The notes beneath the pieces are model-generated. The model saw only the letters and a program-made list of their open reading frames with translations, had not been told where the DNA came from and searched no databases. From Chthonomonas sp. UBA2387 (GTDB lineage: Bacteria; Armatimonadota; Fimbriimonadia; Fimbriimonadales; Fimbriimonadaceae), in contig DDSP01000073.1 of the NCBI GenBank assembly GCA_002343445.1, positions 956-64,198 of the forward strand: DNA of 63,243 nucleotides. Direction: 5' to 3'. Of this stretch, positions 25,699 to 34,116 are shown in pieces; within the stretch, counting starts at the first letter, position 1; each line of letters starts with the position of its first letter. A program made the translations under genes and the position numbers.

Positions 25699-26957
25699 AG
25701 TTCGTCCACGAAGGAAAAGACGTGGTGGAGGCAGTACACGTTGTCGCCTTCTTCGGCTCCAAGCTCCCTGAGCCGCTCGATCACTCCCATTCGGGTCAGT
25801 CGGCGGTGCAGGTACGTCACGGCCTCTTCGCTCTCCATGTTGGTCATGGCCACCATACGCTCGAGCCGTTTGCCCACCAGCTCGAACCCATCGGGCACCA
25901 CGAGCACGTTCCAGAGGTCGGCGGGCATGGTGGGTGCGAGCTGGACGACGGGCACCAATTCGATCGGCTCAAGTTCGGCAAGCATGCCCGCCACATGGTC
26001 GAGCAGCGGTGGGATCCCTTGCCCTGTCACTGCGGAGATGGGGAAGACCTTCATTCCGCTCTGGGCCAGCGCTTCGGCGTAGAGTTGGGTGGTCTCCTCG
26101 TCCACGAGTTCGACCTTGGTCAGCGCGACGATTCTCGGCTTGGCGGCGACCTCGGGCGAGTAGCGCGTCAGTTCGTCCTCGACGATCCGGAAGTTCTCTT
26201 CGGGGTCCGACTGGTCCATCGGCATGACTTCGACCAGATGGACCAGCACCCGCGTGCGTTCGATGTGCCGCAGGAATTGGTGCCCCAATCCGACGCCCTC
26301 GCTGGCCCCTTCGATGAGCCCCGGCATATCGGCCACAACGAACGAAGTGTCGCGAACCGAGACGACGCCCAGGTTGGGTTCAATCGTGGTGAACGGGTAG
26401 TTGCCGATCTTCGGCTTGGCAGCGCTGATCGCGGCGATCAGGGTGCTCTTGCCCGCGTTCGGGAGGCCGACCAGGCCGACATCGGCGAGCAGTTTGAGCT
26501 CGAGCCGAAGCTTCAGGGCCTCGGAGGGTGCGCCCAGTTGGGCGAAGCGGGGAACCTGCCGTACGCTGCTGACGTAGTGGAGGTTGCCATAGCCCCCCTT
26601 GCCGCCTCGGCAGACCACGGCTCGCAGCCCGGGCGCGCTCAGATCGGCCAGGAGGTCGCCGGTCTCGTCGTCGAACACCTGCGTGCCCACGGGCACCCTG
26701 AGTTCCAGGTCCTCGCCGTCGCGTCCGTTCTTGTTCGAAACCGCTTTCACCCCGTCCTCTGCTTTGAACACGCGGATGTAGTTGAAGTCGATCAACGTGC
26801 GCTTGTGGGGGTCGGCGATCAAGATCACGTCGCCACCGCGTCCGCCGTCGGCGCCGTTGGGGCCGCCTCTGGGAACGTGTTTTTCGCGATGAAAGCTTGC
26901 CGCGCCGTCGCCACCCTTACCGGATTCGACTTCGACCACGACTTCGTCGAGGAACAT
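25695..26957 (-). CDS. obgE: GTPase ObgE/CgtA
   Basis: 420 residues. A glycine-rich Obg fold covers about 1-155, the G domain about 156-335 (GLPNAGKST as P-loop, DMPGL as G3), and a C-terminal OCT domain about 345-420. Obg acts in 50S ribosome assembly and stress control. It is the first gene of the obg-nadD-rsfS run; the ATG at 26957 is the natural start of the Obg fold (MFLDEVVVEVESGKGGDG). Confidence 0.96.
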   Translation of the reverse strand: MFLDEVVVEVESGKGGDGAASFHREKHVPRGGPNGADGGRGGDVILIADPHKRTLIDFNYIRVFKAEDGVKAVSNKNGRDGEDLELRVPVGTQVFDDETGDLLADLSAPGLRAVVCRGGKGGYGNLHYVSSVRQVPRFAQLGAPSEALKLRLELKLLADVGLVGLPNAGKSTLIAAISAAKPKIGNYPFTTIEPNLGVVSVRDTSFVVADMPGLIEGASEGVGLGHQFLRHIERTRVLVHLVEVMPMDQSDPEENFRIVEDELTRYSPEVAAKPRIVALTKVELVDEETTQLYAEALAQSGMKVFPISAVTGQGIPPLLDHVAGMLAELEPIELVPVVQLAPTMPADLWNVLVVPDGFELVGKRLERMVAMTNMESEEAVTYLHRRLTRMGVIERLRELGAEEGDNVYCLHHVFSFVDEL

Positions 26958-27009
26958 GGGGTCGGCGGTTAGGGTACCCGTCCGAGGCTCGACGACCTCG
27001 GGCGCAGGT

Positions 27010-27408
27010 TCAAGGAGCCTTGACCAGGACGGTCGAGGTCTTCATCGAGCCGGTGAGGCCCAAGGTGAGTTTGCCGTCCGCAAAATCGAACGTATAGGGC
27101 ACGACGTTGCCGGCAGGGTCCTTGATCAGGAATCGGTCGCCGTTGACGGCCCACGAACCGGCCGACTCGGTGTCCATCGCGCCGCCCGGGGTCGAAATCT
27201 TGGCCTTCAGGTTGTAGGCGCCATCCTCTTTGAGCGTATAGGTGGACTTTCCGTCTTCGCTGGTCCACGTGCCGACGAATCGCTCATCGGGCTTGCCCTC
27301 GAAGACGACCTTGGGCGTGTCGTCCACGACTTCCTCGACCTGGGAGCCGCACCCGAAAAGTGCGACGAAGACGAGGGCGACCGGCAGAAGGCGTTGGAAG
27401 GCTTTCAT
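27010..27408 (-). CDS. small lipoprotein, lipocalin-like
   Basis: 132 residues with a lipoprotein signal peptide ending in LFGC (Cys20). The mature part shows repeated beta-strand patterns (FVGTWTSEDGKSTYTLKEDG) like small lipocalin-type or DUF4923-like barrels. TATCCT ends 7 bases before the ATG, so it may be leaderless. Function unknown. Confidence 0.7.
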   Translation of the reverse strand: MKAFQRLLPVALVFVALFGCGSQVEEVVDDTPKVVFEGKPDERFVGTWTSEDGKSTYTLKEDGAYNLKAKISTPGGAMDTESAGSWAVNGDRFLIKDPAGNVVPYTFDFADGKLTLGLTGSMKTSTVLVKAP

Positions 27409-27453
27409 CAGTTAGAGGATAGCTCCGGGCCCATGGGCCCGGAGCGGTCGAGA

Positions 27454-27723
27454 TCAGCGGCCCTGGTTCCGCGCTCGCTTCATCGCTTCGGCTTGCGCGT
27501 CCATCTGCTGCTGCATGGCTTGAGATTGACCCATCGCGGCCGCCGCGCCACGCTTGGCTTCGGGCGGCATGTCCGCAGGCAGTTCTTCGACGCTCTTGGG
27601 CGCCGCTGCCGCAGCGGCCTCGGCGCGCGCGACATCGCCGCTGTCCGACGATCCGCGACAGCCGAAGCCGCCCACGAGGGCCAGAGCGACCAGTGCGGGG
27701 ATTACCGAGCGAATGCCGCGCAT
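27454..27723 (-). CDS. small lipoprotein, Ala/Gln/Met-rich
   Basis: 89 residues with a lipoprotein signal ending in GGFGC (Cys22) and a charged, Ala-, Met- and Gln-rich mature part that is probably helical or disordered. AGGA lies about 7 bases before the ATG, and the first 22 bases lie inside the end of the prepilin-like gene. Function unknown; coupling suggests it is made with the prepilin-like protein. Confidence 0.6.
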   Translation of the reverse strand: MRGIRSVIPALVALALVGGFGCRGSSDSGDVARAEAAAAAAPKSVEELPADMPPEAKRGAAAAMGQSQAMQQQMDAQAEAMKRARNQGR

Positions 27724-28577
27724 GGTTGTCCTGGATCGAAGAGCCATTCCCAGTTGTCGCCGTAGTCGGTGGTGTAGCCCTTGACGTACACGTACTTGCA
27801 CCAGTTGAGCGCGCCCTTCTTGATGAAGCGGGCGTGGCCGTCGGCGTACGCGTTGTTCATGCCGCCGTTGTAGCGGTATCGGGGCATGCTCCAGTTGGGA
27901 GAGACGTTGCTGTCCGCATCCCACTGCTCGCCGGAGGTCGGGCCGGTGAAGACCGGGGGCCATTGGGCGCCGCCGAACCACCACCAAGACGCTTCCATGA
28001 AGTCGCCCGAGGCGTTCCAGTCGGGGTTGATGCCCACGGTGGCCGTGGCGATGATCTGAGCGGGAGCGTCGAGAGCCGTTTGCGGGATCGAGGGCATGAC
28101 GGGGTTGCCGTTCGGAATGCCGTCGTCGCTGGAATCGCACCACCATGCGGAGGCGGAGGCGTTCCAGTAGCAGAAGCCCGGCATCAGAATGCGGTTGCTG
28201 TTGTAGACGCCGCGCGCGCCCGTCTTGGCAGGGGTGTCCCAAACGCCGCCTTCGGCAAGGGTGATGGCCCGCGTGCCGTCATCGTACGTCCGCGTGCCGC
28301 TCTTGATGTAGGGGTGGACGGCTTCGCGCCACGTGAACGGCGTGTTCCAGCCCCAGACCGCGGCGTTCGGCCTCTTGTAGACCTGGCGCGGATAGTAGTC
28401 GTCGTAGTCGCCGCTGTACAGCAGGATGGCCGTCGAGTGGTTCTTGACGTTGGAAAGGTCGGTGGTCTTCTTCGCGGCTTCCTTCGCCTGTGCGTAAACC
28501 GGGAAGAGCATCGCCGCGAGGATCGCGATGATGGCGATCACGACGAGGAGTTCGATCAAAGTGAATGCTCGCTTCAT
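27702..28577 (-). CDS. prepilin-like protein of the H-x9-DG type
   Basis: About 291 residues. The N-terminus MKRAFTLIELLVVIAIIAIL is a type IV prepilin leader and helix, cleaved after the short positive leader and methylated on Phe. The rest is a large globular domain rich in Trp and Tyr, ending in the YADGHARF region typical of DUF1559/H-x9-DG proteins, which are abundant in Planctomycetes and Armatimonadota. An alternative start seven codons upstream would give an unusually long leader. Likely a surface pseudopilin; binding target unknown. Confidence 0.85.
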   Translation of the reverse strand: MKRAFTLIELLVVIAIIAILAAMLFPVYAQAKEAAKKTTDLSNVKNHSTAILLYSGDYDDYYPRQVYKRPNAAVWGWNTPFTWREAVHPYIKSGTRTYDDGTRAITLAEGGVWDTPAKTGARGVYNSNRILMPGFCYWNASASAWWCDSSDDGIPNGNPVMPSIPQTALDAPAQIIATATVGINPDWNASGDFMEASWWWFGGAQWPPVFTGPTSGEQWDADSNVSPNWSMPRYRYNGGMNNAYADGHARFIKKGALNWCKYVYVKGYTTDYGDNWEWLFDPGQPCAAFAR

Positions 28578-28772
28578 GTTCTTGCTAGGATCCTCCATTG
28601 GATGGGTGGACGCCGACTTCGGCGTCACTGCAAAACCCCGGATCTGTCATCTCCCATTATATGAGGCATACGACGGGCTTCTTCACGGAATCGGCGGGCA
28701 AAGGGTCAGATTTAGGGCTAAATCATTGATATTCTGTAAATCATTCCTGCGACATCGGGCTTGACGTGGGCG

Positions 28773-28778
28773 TATGAT
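28773..28778 (+). promoter_or_regulatory. -10 box before acetyltransferase gene
   Basis: TATGAT ends 6 bases before ATG 28785. No Shine-Dalgarno sequence is present, so transcription probably starts at the start codon. Confidence 0.45.
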
Positions 28779-28784
28779 CGGGCC

Positions 28785-29285
28785 ATGACCGTTCGACCCG
28801 CCGAGCCACGCGACGAGGAGTGGATTCTGGATGTTCTGGCGACGAGTTGGGGCGGTCCGCTGATCGAGCGTCTGGGCGTGTTGGTGGACGCGCGGGAAGC
28901 GGTGGCGTTCGTCGTCGAGGCGGATGGGGTGCCCCTCGGCCTGGCGACTTGCCTCGTTCGTCCCAACGAGGTGGAGATCCTGACCCTGGACAGTCGGTCC
29001 GAGGGACGAGGCGTGGGATCGTTGCTGCTGGAGCGCGTGGCGTCCTGGGCGGCCGAGCTGGGCGTGCGGCGCGTCATGCTGCTGACCACGAACGACAACC
29101 TCCACGCGTTGCGGTTCTATCAGCGGCGGGGTTATCGGCTCGTGGCCTTCCACCGGGACAGCATGATCGAGGCCCGGAGAGTCAAGCCGACCATTCCCGA
29201 GTTGGGGCACCATGGCATCCCTCTGACCGACGAACTCGAGTTGGAGCTCGTGCTGCCTTCGCAGCACCTGGGGCGCTCAGGTTGA
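28785..29285 (+). CDS. GNAT-family N-acetyltransferase
   Basis: 166 residues with the GNAT fold: strand pattern VRPAEPRDEEWILDVL at the start, and the acetyl-CoA pyrophosphate loop R-S-E-G-R-G-V-G-S near 79-87, then NLHALRFYQRRGYRL near 107-121. The acceptor is unknown. A short gene on its own with its own -10 box. The 207 bases between it and the prepilin-like gene hold the divergent promoters and nothing else that I can see. Confidence 0.85.
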   Translation: MTVRPAEPRDEEWILDVLATSWGGPLIERLGVLVDAREAVAFVVEADGVPLGLATCLVRPNEVEILTLDSRSEGRGVGSLLLERVASWAAELGVRRVMLLTTNDNLHALRFYQRRGYRLVAFHRDSMIEARRVKPTIPELGHHGIPLTDELELELVLPSQHLGRSG

Positions 29286-29419
29286 ATCGAACCGGGCTTC
29301 CGTGCCGTCTTTGGATCGGATGGATGCGTCATCCTCCGATGCGTTTGGTGCATAATGACGAAGAGTTCACCTGGACTGGTTGTACGAACGTGCGTCAAGC
29401 AGTCATCCTCTGAGGCGAA

Positions 29420-30400
29420 ATGAGAAAGTTGCTCCTGATCTGTGCCGCGAGCCTGGGGACGCTGGCGGCCGCCTTTGGCCAGACCTTCAATGTCACCTCC
29501 CCGACCGAGGGTGCGTTCTTGGGCCAATCCAACCAAGTCAAGTTTACGATCCGCGGCGCAGAGCAGGAAGTCCGCGTCCGCGTCCGGGCCACCGGGCCGG
29601 CGGGAACGACCGAGATCGAGCAGCGGTTCTCGCCGAACGTCGACGGCGAAATCGACAACCAGTCCATCACGCTCAATTTCAGCGAATCGTCGCCCGAGGG
29701 CGACTACGTGATCGAGGTCAGCGCGACCGAGCCGGGCAAGACGTATCCGGTCATCACGCGAAACGTGATCGTGGACGTCGTCAAGCCGAAGTTTCTGACC
29801 TACAGCCCGCTCCCGAATGCTTTCGTCAGCGGCATCGTCCCCATCCGGGTGCAACTCGACGAGCCCAACGTTCAGGAGTGGCGGGTCCAGATCAACAACC
29901 AGGACATCCCCAACAACACGGGCGTCTCGCAGCAGTTCATCGTGAACTGGAACACGGCCGGAATCCTCAACGACGGCAACCAGACGATCACGATCAAGGT
30001 CAAGGACAAGGCCGAGAACGAGGCGTCGCAGACGATCTCCGTGACGCTGGACCGCGTGCCGCCGGTCATTTCGATCCAATACCCGCGGACGACGAGCGAC
30101 ATCATCCCGAATACCGACTTTCCCGTGGTGGTTGACATCACCGACGGCTCGCAGGGCTCGGTGGACGTCACCGGCATCGACGTGGTGATTCAGAACATGA
30201 ACGGCCAGTTTCTGGCCCGCGTGACGCGCACCTCGTTCCGAACGATCGGCAGTACGGTGCGCTGGTCGGGCACGGTGCGGATGCGCCGCATCTCGTTGCC
30301 CACCACGTTCAAATTGGTTGTGACCGCCGTGGACCGCGCCGGGAACTCCGGCGTGCCACAAGAGGTGGTGCTTTCGACAGGCCGAGGAAGGGGCCGCTGA
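29420..30400 (+). CDS. secreted Ig-like repeat protein
   Basis: 326 residues with a signal peptide (about 1-20, ending AAAFGQ). The rest is all beta, with three Ig-like or fibronectin-like modules (about 22-118, 122-215 and 218-318), each with a Pro-rich opening such as VTSPTEG, FLTYSPLP and ISIQYP. It ends in a basic GRGRGR tail. GAGG lies 7 bases before the ATG. The same GGTGCATAAT that precedes accB is found at 29347-29356. It starts an operon with the next two genes, all envelope proteins. Confidence 0.75.
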   Translation: MRKLLLICAASLGTLAAAFGQTFNVTSPTEGAFLGQSNQVKFTIRGAEQEVRVRVRATGPAGTTEIEQRFSPNVDGEIDNQSITLNFSESSPEGDYVIEVSATEPGKTYPVITRNVIVDVVKPKFLTYSPLPNAFVSGIVPIRVQLDEPNVQEWRVQINNQDIPNNTGVSQQFIVNWNTAGILNDGNQTITIKVKDKAENEASQTISVTLDRVPPVISIQYPRTTSDIIPNTDFPVVVDITDGSQGSVDVTGIDVVIQNMNGQFLARVTRTSFRTIGSTVRWSGTVRMRRISLPTTFKLVVTAVDRAGNSGVPQEVVLSTGRGRGR

Positions 30401-30426
30401 CTACGAAGAGACCCAAAGGATTCGCT

Positions 30427-31581
30427 ATGACGAACGCAAGGATGCTCCGCTCGCTCGCTTTCGCCGCCGCAACCGTTCCGGTCGCGGCGTTCGCCCAAGT
30501 GCCCGACCTGCTTACCGCGCTGGATGCCGGTGGCCGTGGAATGGGTATGGGAGGCGGCGTCAACCAGACGGCGTCGGATACGCTCTCCGGGTACTACAAC
30601 CCTGCCGGCTTGGCCTACCTCGACTCGGCGCGCATGGGGCTCACGTTCCGGAACTTGCCCCGGAGTACGTCCAACATCAGCGGGAACTTCGACAACCCCG
30701 TGATGTCCACCGAAGGCACCCGAGGCGCCAACACGATCAGCCACCTCGGCTACGCCATGCCTTGGGGCAAAGCCAAGGAAAACGGGCATCGGCCCGTGGT
30801 CGCCTTCACTTACACGCTCGGCGGCTATGTCTTCGACACCCAAAAGGGCACGAACCTGCAGAACGGCGCGCTCATCGTCCGGAACTATGAGAAGGAGCTT
30901 CGGCTCCGCACGGACTACTTCACCCTCGCGTACGCCCAGGCGAATAGTAACATGACGTTCAATTGGGGCATCGGCCTGAACTACGTGCGGCAGGGCGTGA
31001 CCAAGAACGTCAAGGGCGTGTTGGTGGACAGCACCAACAACGTGGTCGGCAACCTGGGGTCCGAGACCTCTGAGACGGGGAGCGGCGTCGGTGCGACGAT
31101 CGGCTTCCAGTGGACGCCCAAGGGCAACGTCACGTACGGGTTGTCCTACCGCACCGAGATCGACTTGAACGGCAACCCCGTGACCAAGGCGATCTACGAC
31201 AAGATTCCGGCCAAGCTCAACGCCGGCGTGACCATCCGTCGCGATGGCTTGCGCGGGGGGCGAGACTTCCTTCTTCTCGGCGCCAACCTGCAACACACGT
31301 TCAAAGGCAAGGATGGCTCCGACTTCGACCGCGGCTCACAGACGGCTGTCGGTCTCGGCATCGAGTACAACATGTTCCGGCGCAGCGCCCGCATCCCCGT
31401 TCGCATGGGGTATTCCTTCGTGGGCCGCAGTTCGGACGATTTCTTGAATCGAAACGGGTTCACCATGGGCGTCGGCTACCAGCCCGACGGGAGCAACTAC
31501 GCTCTCGACCTCAACATGGCGTTCCCCGAGCGGGGCGGGTTCGATTTGGGCCTCAGCCTCTCGTACAAGCTTGGCAAGTGA
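30427..31581 (+). CDS. outer-membrane beta-barrel protein, PorV/FadL-like
   Basis: 384 residues. A signal peptide ends near AFAQ (residue 24). The mature start LLTALDAGGRGMGMGGG with SGYYNPAGLAYL is the N-terminal hallmark of UPF0164/PorV and FadL-like barrels, and alternating strands run to the C-terminal LGLSLSYKLGK. It shows the organism has an outer membrane. It lies 26 bases after the Ig-like gene and 19 bases before the caspase-fold gene. Cargo unknown. Confidence 0.8.
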   Translation: MTNARMLRSLAFAAATVPVAAFAQVPDLLTALDAGGRGMGMGGGVNQTASDTLSGYYNPAGLAYLDSARMGLTFRNLPRSTSNISGNFDNPVMSTEGTRGANTISHLGYAMPWGKAKENGHRPVVAFTYTLGGYVFDTQKGTNLQNGALIVRNYEKELRLRTDYFTLAYAQANSNMTFNWGIGLNYVRQGVTKNVKGVLVDSTNNVVGNLGSETSETGSGVGATIGFQWTPKGNVTYGLSYRTEIDLNGNPVTKAIYDKIPAKLNAGVTIRRDGLRGGRDFLLLGANLQHTFKGKDGSDFDRGSQTAVGLGIEYNMFRRSARIPVRMGYSFVGRSSDDFLNRNGFTMGVGYQPDGSNYALDLNMAFPERGGFDLGLSLSYKLGK

Positions 31582-31600
31582 CAGGAGACGACAGGATCAT

Positions 31601-32938
31601 ATGAAGCGATCATGGATGACCGTGGGTTTGATGGCGATTCTCGCCGTCGGCGCTTTCGCGCAGTCTTGGGGCGACGCCTATGAGCGCGCGCTCGAAGCCG
31701 CCCGTCTGCAACAGTGGGCCAACGCCCGCCAGAACTTCAAGGAAGCCGCAGCCCTGCGGGCGGACGACCAGTCGCGACCCACTCGCATGCCTGGCTCCAT
31801 CACCGAAGCCCGTGACTGGCGGAACGGAGCCCCGTACTCGCCGAACTTCCTGGGCGCCTATTCGGCGTTCCGTGTCGGTCTGCAGTCCACTTCGAAGGAG
31901 GAGCGCGAGACGATGTATCGAAGCGCCGCCGGAGAACTCGAAGCACTGCTCGCCAAGGGCCAGACCAGCCGCGAGTCGTTCTACTTCCTCGGTCTGCTGT
32001 ACGACAAGCTCGACATGCGCGCCCAGCGAGAGGCCCTCTACGAGCGGTACACCAAGGAATCGGAGAAGCTGACTTGGCGCGTGGACACCGAGGTCCTCGC
32101 TCCCGAAGAGCTTGCCGTGATTCAGGAGTCCACCCGACCCACACCGACGACGCCCAGTCCGGACAAGCCGATGGTGGACGTTCGACCCGGAGTCAAGCCG
32201 GTCGCCCAAGCGGGAACCGCTCCCGTGTTGGGCCGCGTTCCCGTTGCCTATGACAAGTACGCCTTGATCATCGGCAACTCGCGTTCGAACATCGCCGATG
32301 GCGTCGTCGCCTTCGCGGCAGCCGATGCCGAAGCCCTTCGAGACGCCTTGGTGACCCACGGCGGCTATGCGGACAGCCAAGTGTTCGTCCTGACCGATTG
32401 CACCGCCGCCGAGCTGACGGCCAAGGTCAAGGAAGTCGCGGACATGATCCCGAACGAGGCGCCGGTCTTCTTCTACTTCACGGGTGCGGGCGTCAACCTG
32501 GACGGCAAGGACTATCTGGCCGGCGTGGATGCGGCCGCTTCCGGGATGAACGGTTTGGTCCGCAAGTCGGACGTGTACGATGCGTTTCTGGCCAAGGGTG
32601 CGAGCCTCTTCGCGTTCTATCAGGTCAACCGCGTCCTGAAGGATGGTCGTGCGTTCGGCTCCGAGATCCCGACCGTCGGTTCGATCGCACAGGCCCAAGC
32701 GACCGTTCCCGGCGGCAGAGTCAACGGCTACGTCCGCAACGGCAAGACGATCGGCCTGTATACGGACGCGATGGTCAACACGCTGGCCAAGTTCCGCTCC
32801 AACCGGGTGCCGGTCATGGAGTTCGGATGGCAGGTGTTCTATCAGATGCGATCCGGTGGTCGGGGCGTTGGCGGCGGCAGCACTCAGGTGCCGACCCTGC
32901 CGGTTCTGACAAATATCGCGTCAAACGGACCCTTCTGA
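31601..32938 (+). CDS. secreted degenerate caspase-fold protein
   Basis: 445 residues with a signal peptide (1-20). A helical TPR-like part covers about 22-165, a Pro/Thr linker about 175-200, and a caspase-like (C14) domain about 216-400. The fold marks are clear: YALIIGNS at 220-227 and FFYFTGAGVNLDGKDYLAGVD at 290-310 align with the usual YALIIGN and YYSGHG-DG-LLP. But the catalytic His position (296) is Ala, and the strand where D-x-C should be reads LFAFYQVNR at 336-344 with no Cys. So it is probably a non-catalytic pseudo-caspase. Third gene of the envelope operon; AGGA lies before ATG 31601. Confidence 0.75.
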   Translation: MKRSWMTVGLMAILAVGAFAQSWGDAYERALEAARLQQWANARQNFKEAAALRADDQSRPTRMPGSITEARDWRNGAPYSPNFLGAYSAFRVGLQSTSKEERETMYRSAAGELEALLAKGQTSRESFYFLGLLYDKLDMRAQREALYERYTKESEKLTWRVDTEVLAPEELAVIQESTRPTPTTPSPDKPMVDVRPGVKPVAQAGTAPVLGRVPVAYDKYALIIGNSRSNIADGVVAFAAADAEALRDALVTHGGYADSQVFVLTDCTAAELTAKVKEVADMIPNEAPVFFYFTGAGVNLDGKDYLAGVDAAASGMNGLVRKSDVYDAFLAKGASLFAFYQVNRVLKDGRAFGSEIPTVGSIAQAQATVPGGRVNGYVRNGKTIGLYTDAMVNTLAKFRSNRVPVMEFGWQVFYQMRSGGRGVGGGSTQVPTLPVLTNIASNGPF

Positions 32939-33032
32939 CGCGATTGCCTCGCCGAGAGGCTAAAATAAAGCTGAATTGCGTGGTGTGTGGCGTCCCCCTG
33001 ACAAGGCGCCACAACTCACCAGTGGGAACCCA

Positions 33033-33902
33033 ATGCGAGCTCAACAACCCCAGCCGCGCCTTCCCCTAGGAACGCGGCTCCTGATGAAAGTCATGGCGGG
33101 TGATCGAGCGGACCGGTACGTCCGAGAGATGATGCTTCCCTCGATCGCCAAAGCGGTCGGGCTCGAAGAGCCGTCCCTTGACGCCATCCGAGAACGCCTC
33201 GAGAATCCGTATTACTGCTTACGCGCCATCTTCGGCCACTACGCCTTCGCCCGTCGCGGCAAGGATCGGTTCGATCTGGCCGACTTGGCCATGCGCGCCA
33301 TCGACGCGACGTTCACCGAGGAGACCATGGAGGACTTCCTCAAGAAGCCCGACGCCGTCGTCTTTTGGGAGAACTACAAGGCGATCTGCCACAAGCGACG
33401 CCGCAAGGCCATGGAGCAACTCAACCGAGGTGTGCTTCAGGGGATCGCTGAACTCGCTCAGGAGATCTACCGCGAGGATGGCGTCGGCAGCATCGCCGCA
33501 TGGGTCGTGGACGCTGTGGAAGAGGACGGTCGCCTGGAAGACCAGTTCCTGCGCATGGTGGACGTTCGCGGCGTGGGTCCCAAGCTGACTTCCGTGTTCC
33601 TGCGGGACATGGTCTATCTCTTCGATTTGGAGGAGCAGATCGAGCCGGCCGACCTCCTCTACGTGCAGCCCATCGACAAGTGGCTCCGGCAAGTCGGACC
33701 CTATGTGGTCGAGGAATTGGACGGCAAATCGGCGGACTGGATTCTTGCGGGCAAGCTCGTGAAGTACACGCGTCGAGGCGAGGTGAGTGGCATCCGCTTC
33801 AATATGGGCGTCACGTACTTCGGCATGCGCGAAGTGAAGGACCCCGAGAAGTTCACGGCGATGCTGGCCAACCTGCCCGAAATCAAGCGCATCTTGGGCT
33901 GA
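33033..33902 (+). CDS. HhH-GPD-fold-like protein
   Basis: 289 residues, helical, cytosolic. A helix-hairpin-helix reading VDVRGVGPKLTSVFLRD is near 184-200, followed by QPIDKWLRQVG near 224-234, which is placed like the P-(I/V)-D catalytic part of HhH-GPD DNA glycosylases. There are no clustered Cys for an iron-sulfur cluster. I infer a DNA-glycosylase-related fold, activity unknown. The start ATG 33033 is preceded at some distance by TAAAAT (32961-32966). Confidence 0.5.
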   Translation: MRAQQPQPRLPLGTRLLMKVMAGDRADRYVREMMLPSIAKAVGLEEPSLDAIRERLENPYYCLRAIFGHYAFARRGKDRFDLADLAMRAIDATFTEETMEDFLKKPDAVVFWENYKAICHKRRRKAMEQLNRGVLQGIAELAQEIYREDGVGSIAAWVVDAVEEDGRLEDQFLRMVDVRGVGPKLTSVFLRDMVYLFDLEEQIEPADLLYVQPIDKWLRQVGPYVVEELDGKSADWILAGKLVKYTRRGEVSGIRFNMGVTYFGMREVKDPEKFTAMLANLPEIKRILG

Positions 33903-34007
33903 CGCGCCCGGTTGACTTGGATCGAAAGAAGCCGCGATTGAACAAGTGCGGGTGACTTGGCGTTCTACCTTTGCGGGACGATTGTCGCCCTTCGCCGCCT
34001 TGGTCGT

Positions 34008-34037
34008 TTGACAACCGCCAGCGGCTTCGGGTACAGT
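34008..34037 (+). promoter_or_regulatory. sigma-70-like promoter of the LysM-NlpC gene
   Basis: TTGACA at 34008-34013 and TACAGT at 34032-34037 are 18 bases apart. This predicts a 5' leader of about 70 bases. The rest of the 214 bases before the gene shows nothing else. Confidence 0.6.
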
Positions 34038-34116
34038 CGTTCAGATTGGGCAGCGAGGCTCAATCGGATTGGGTGACGGCGTCGTTCTGGCGTCCTGCCG
34101 GATCGAACCGACCACC

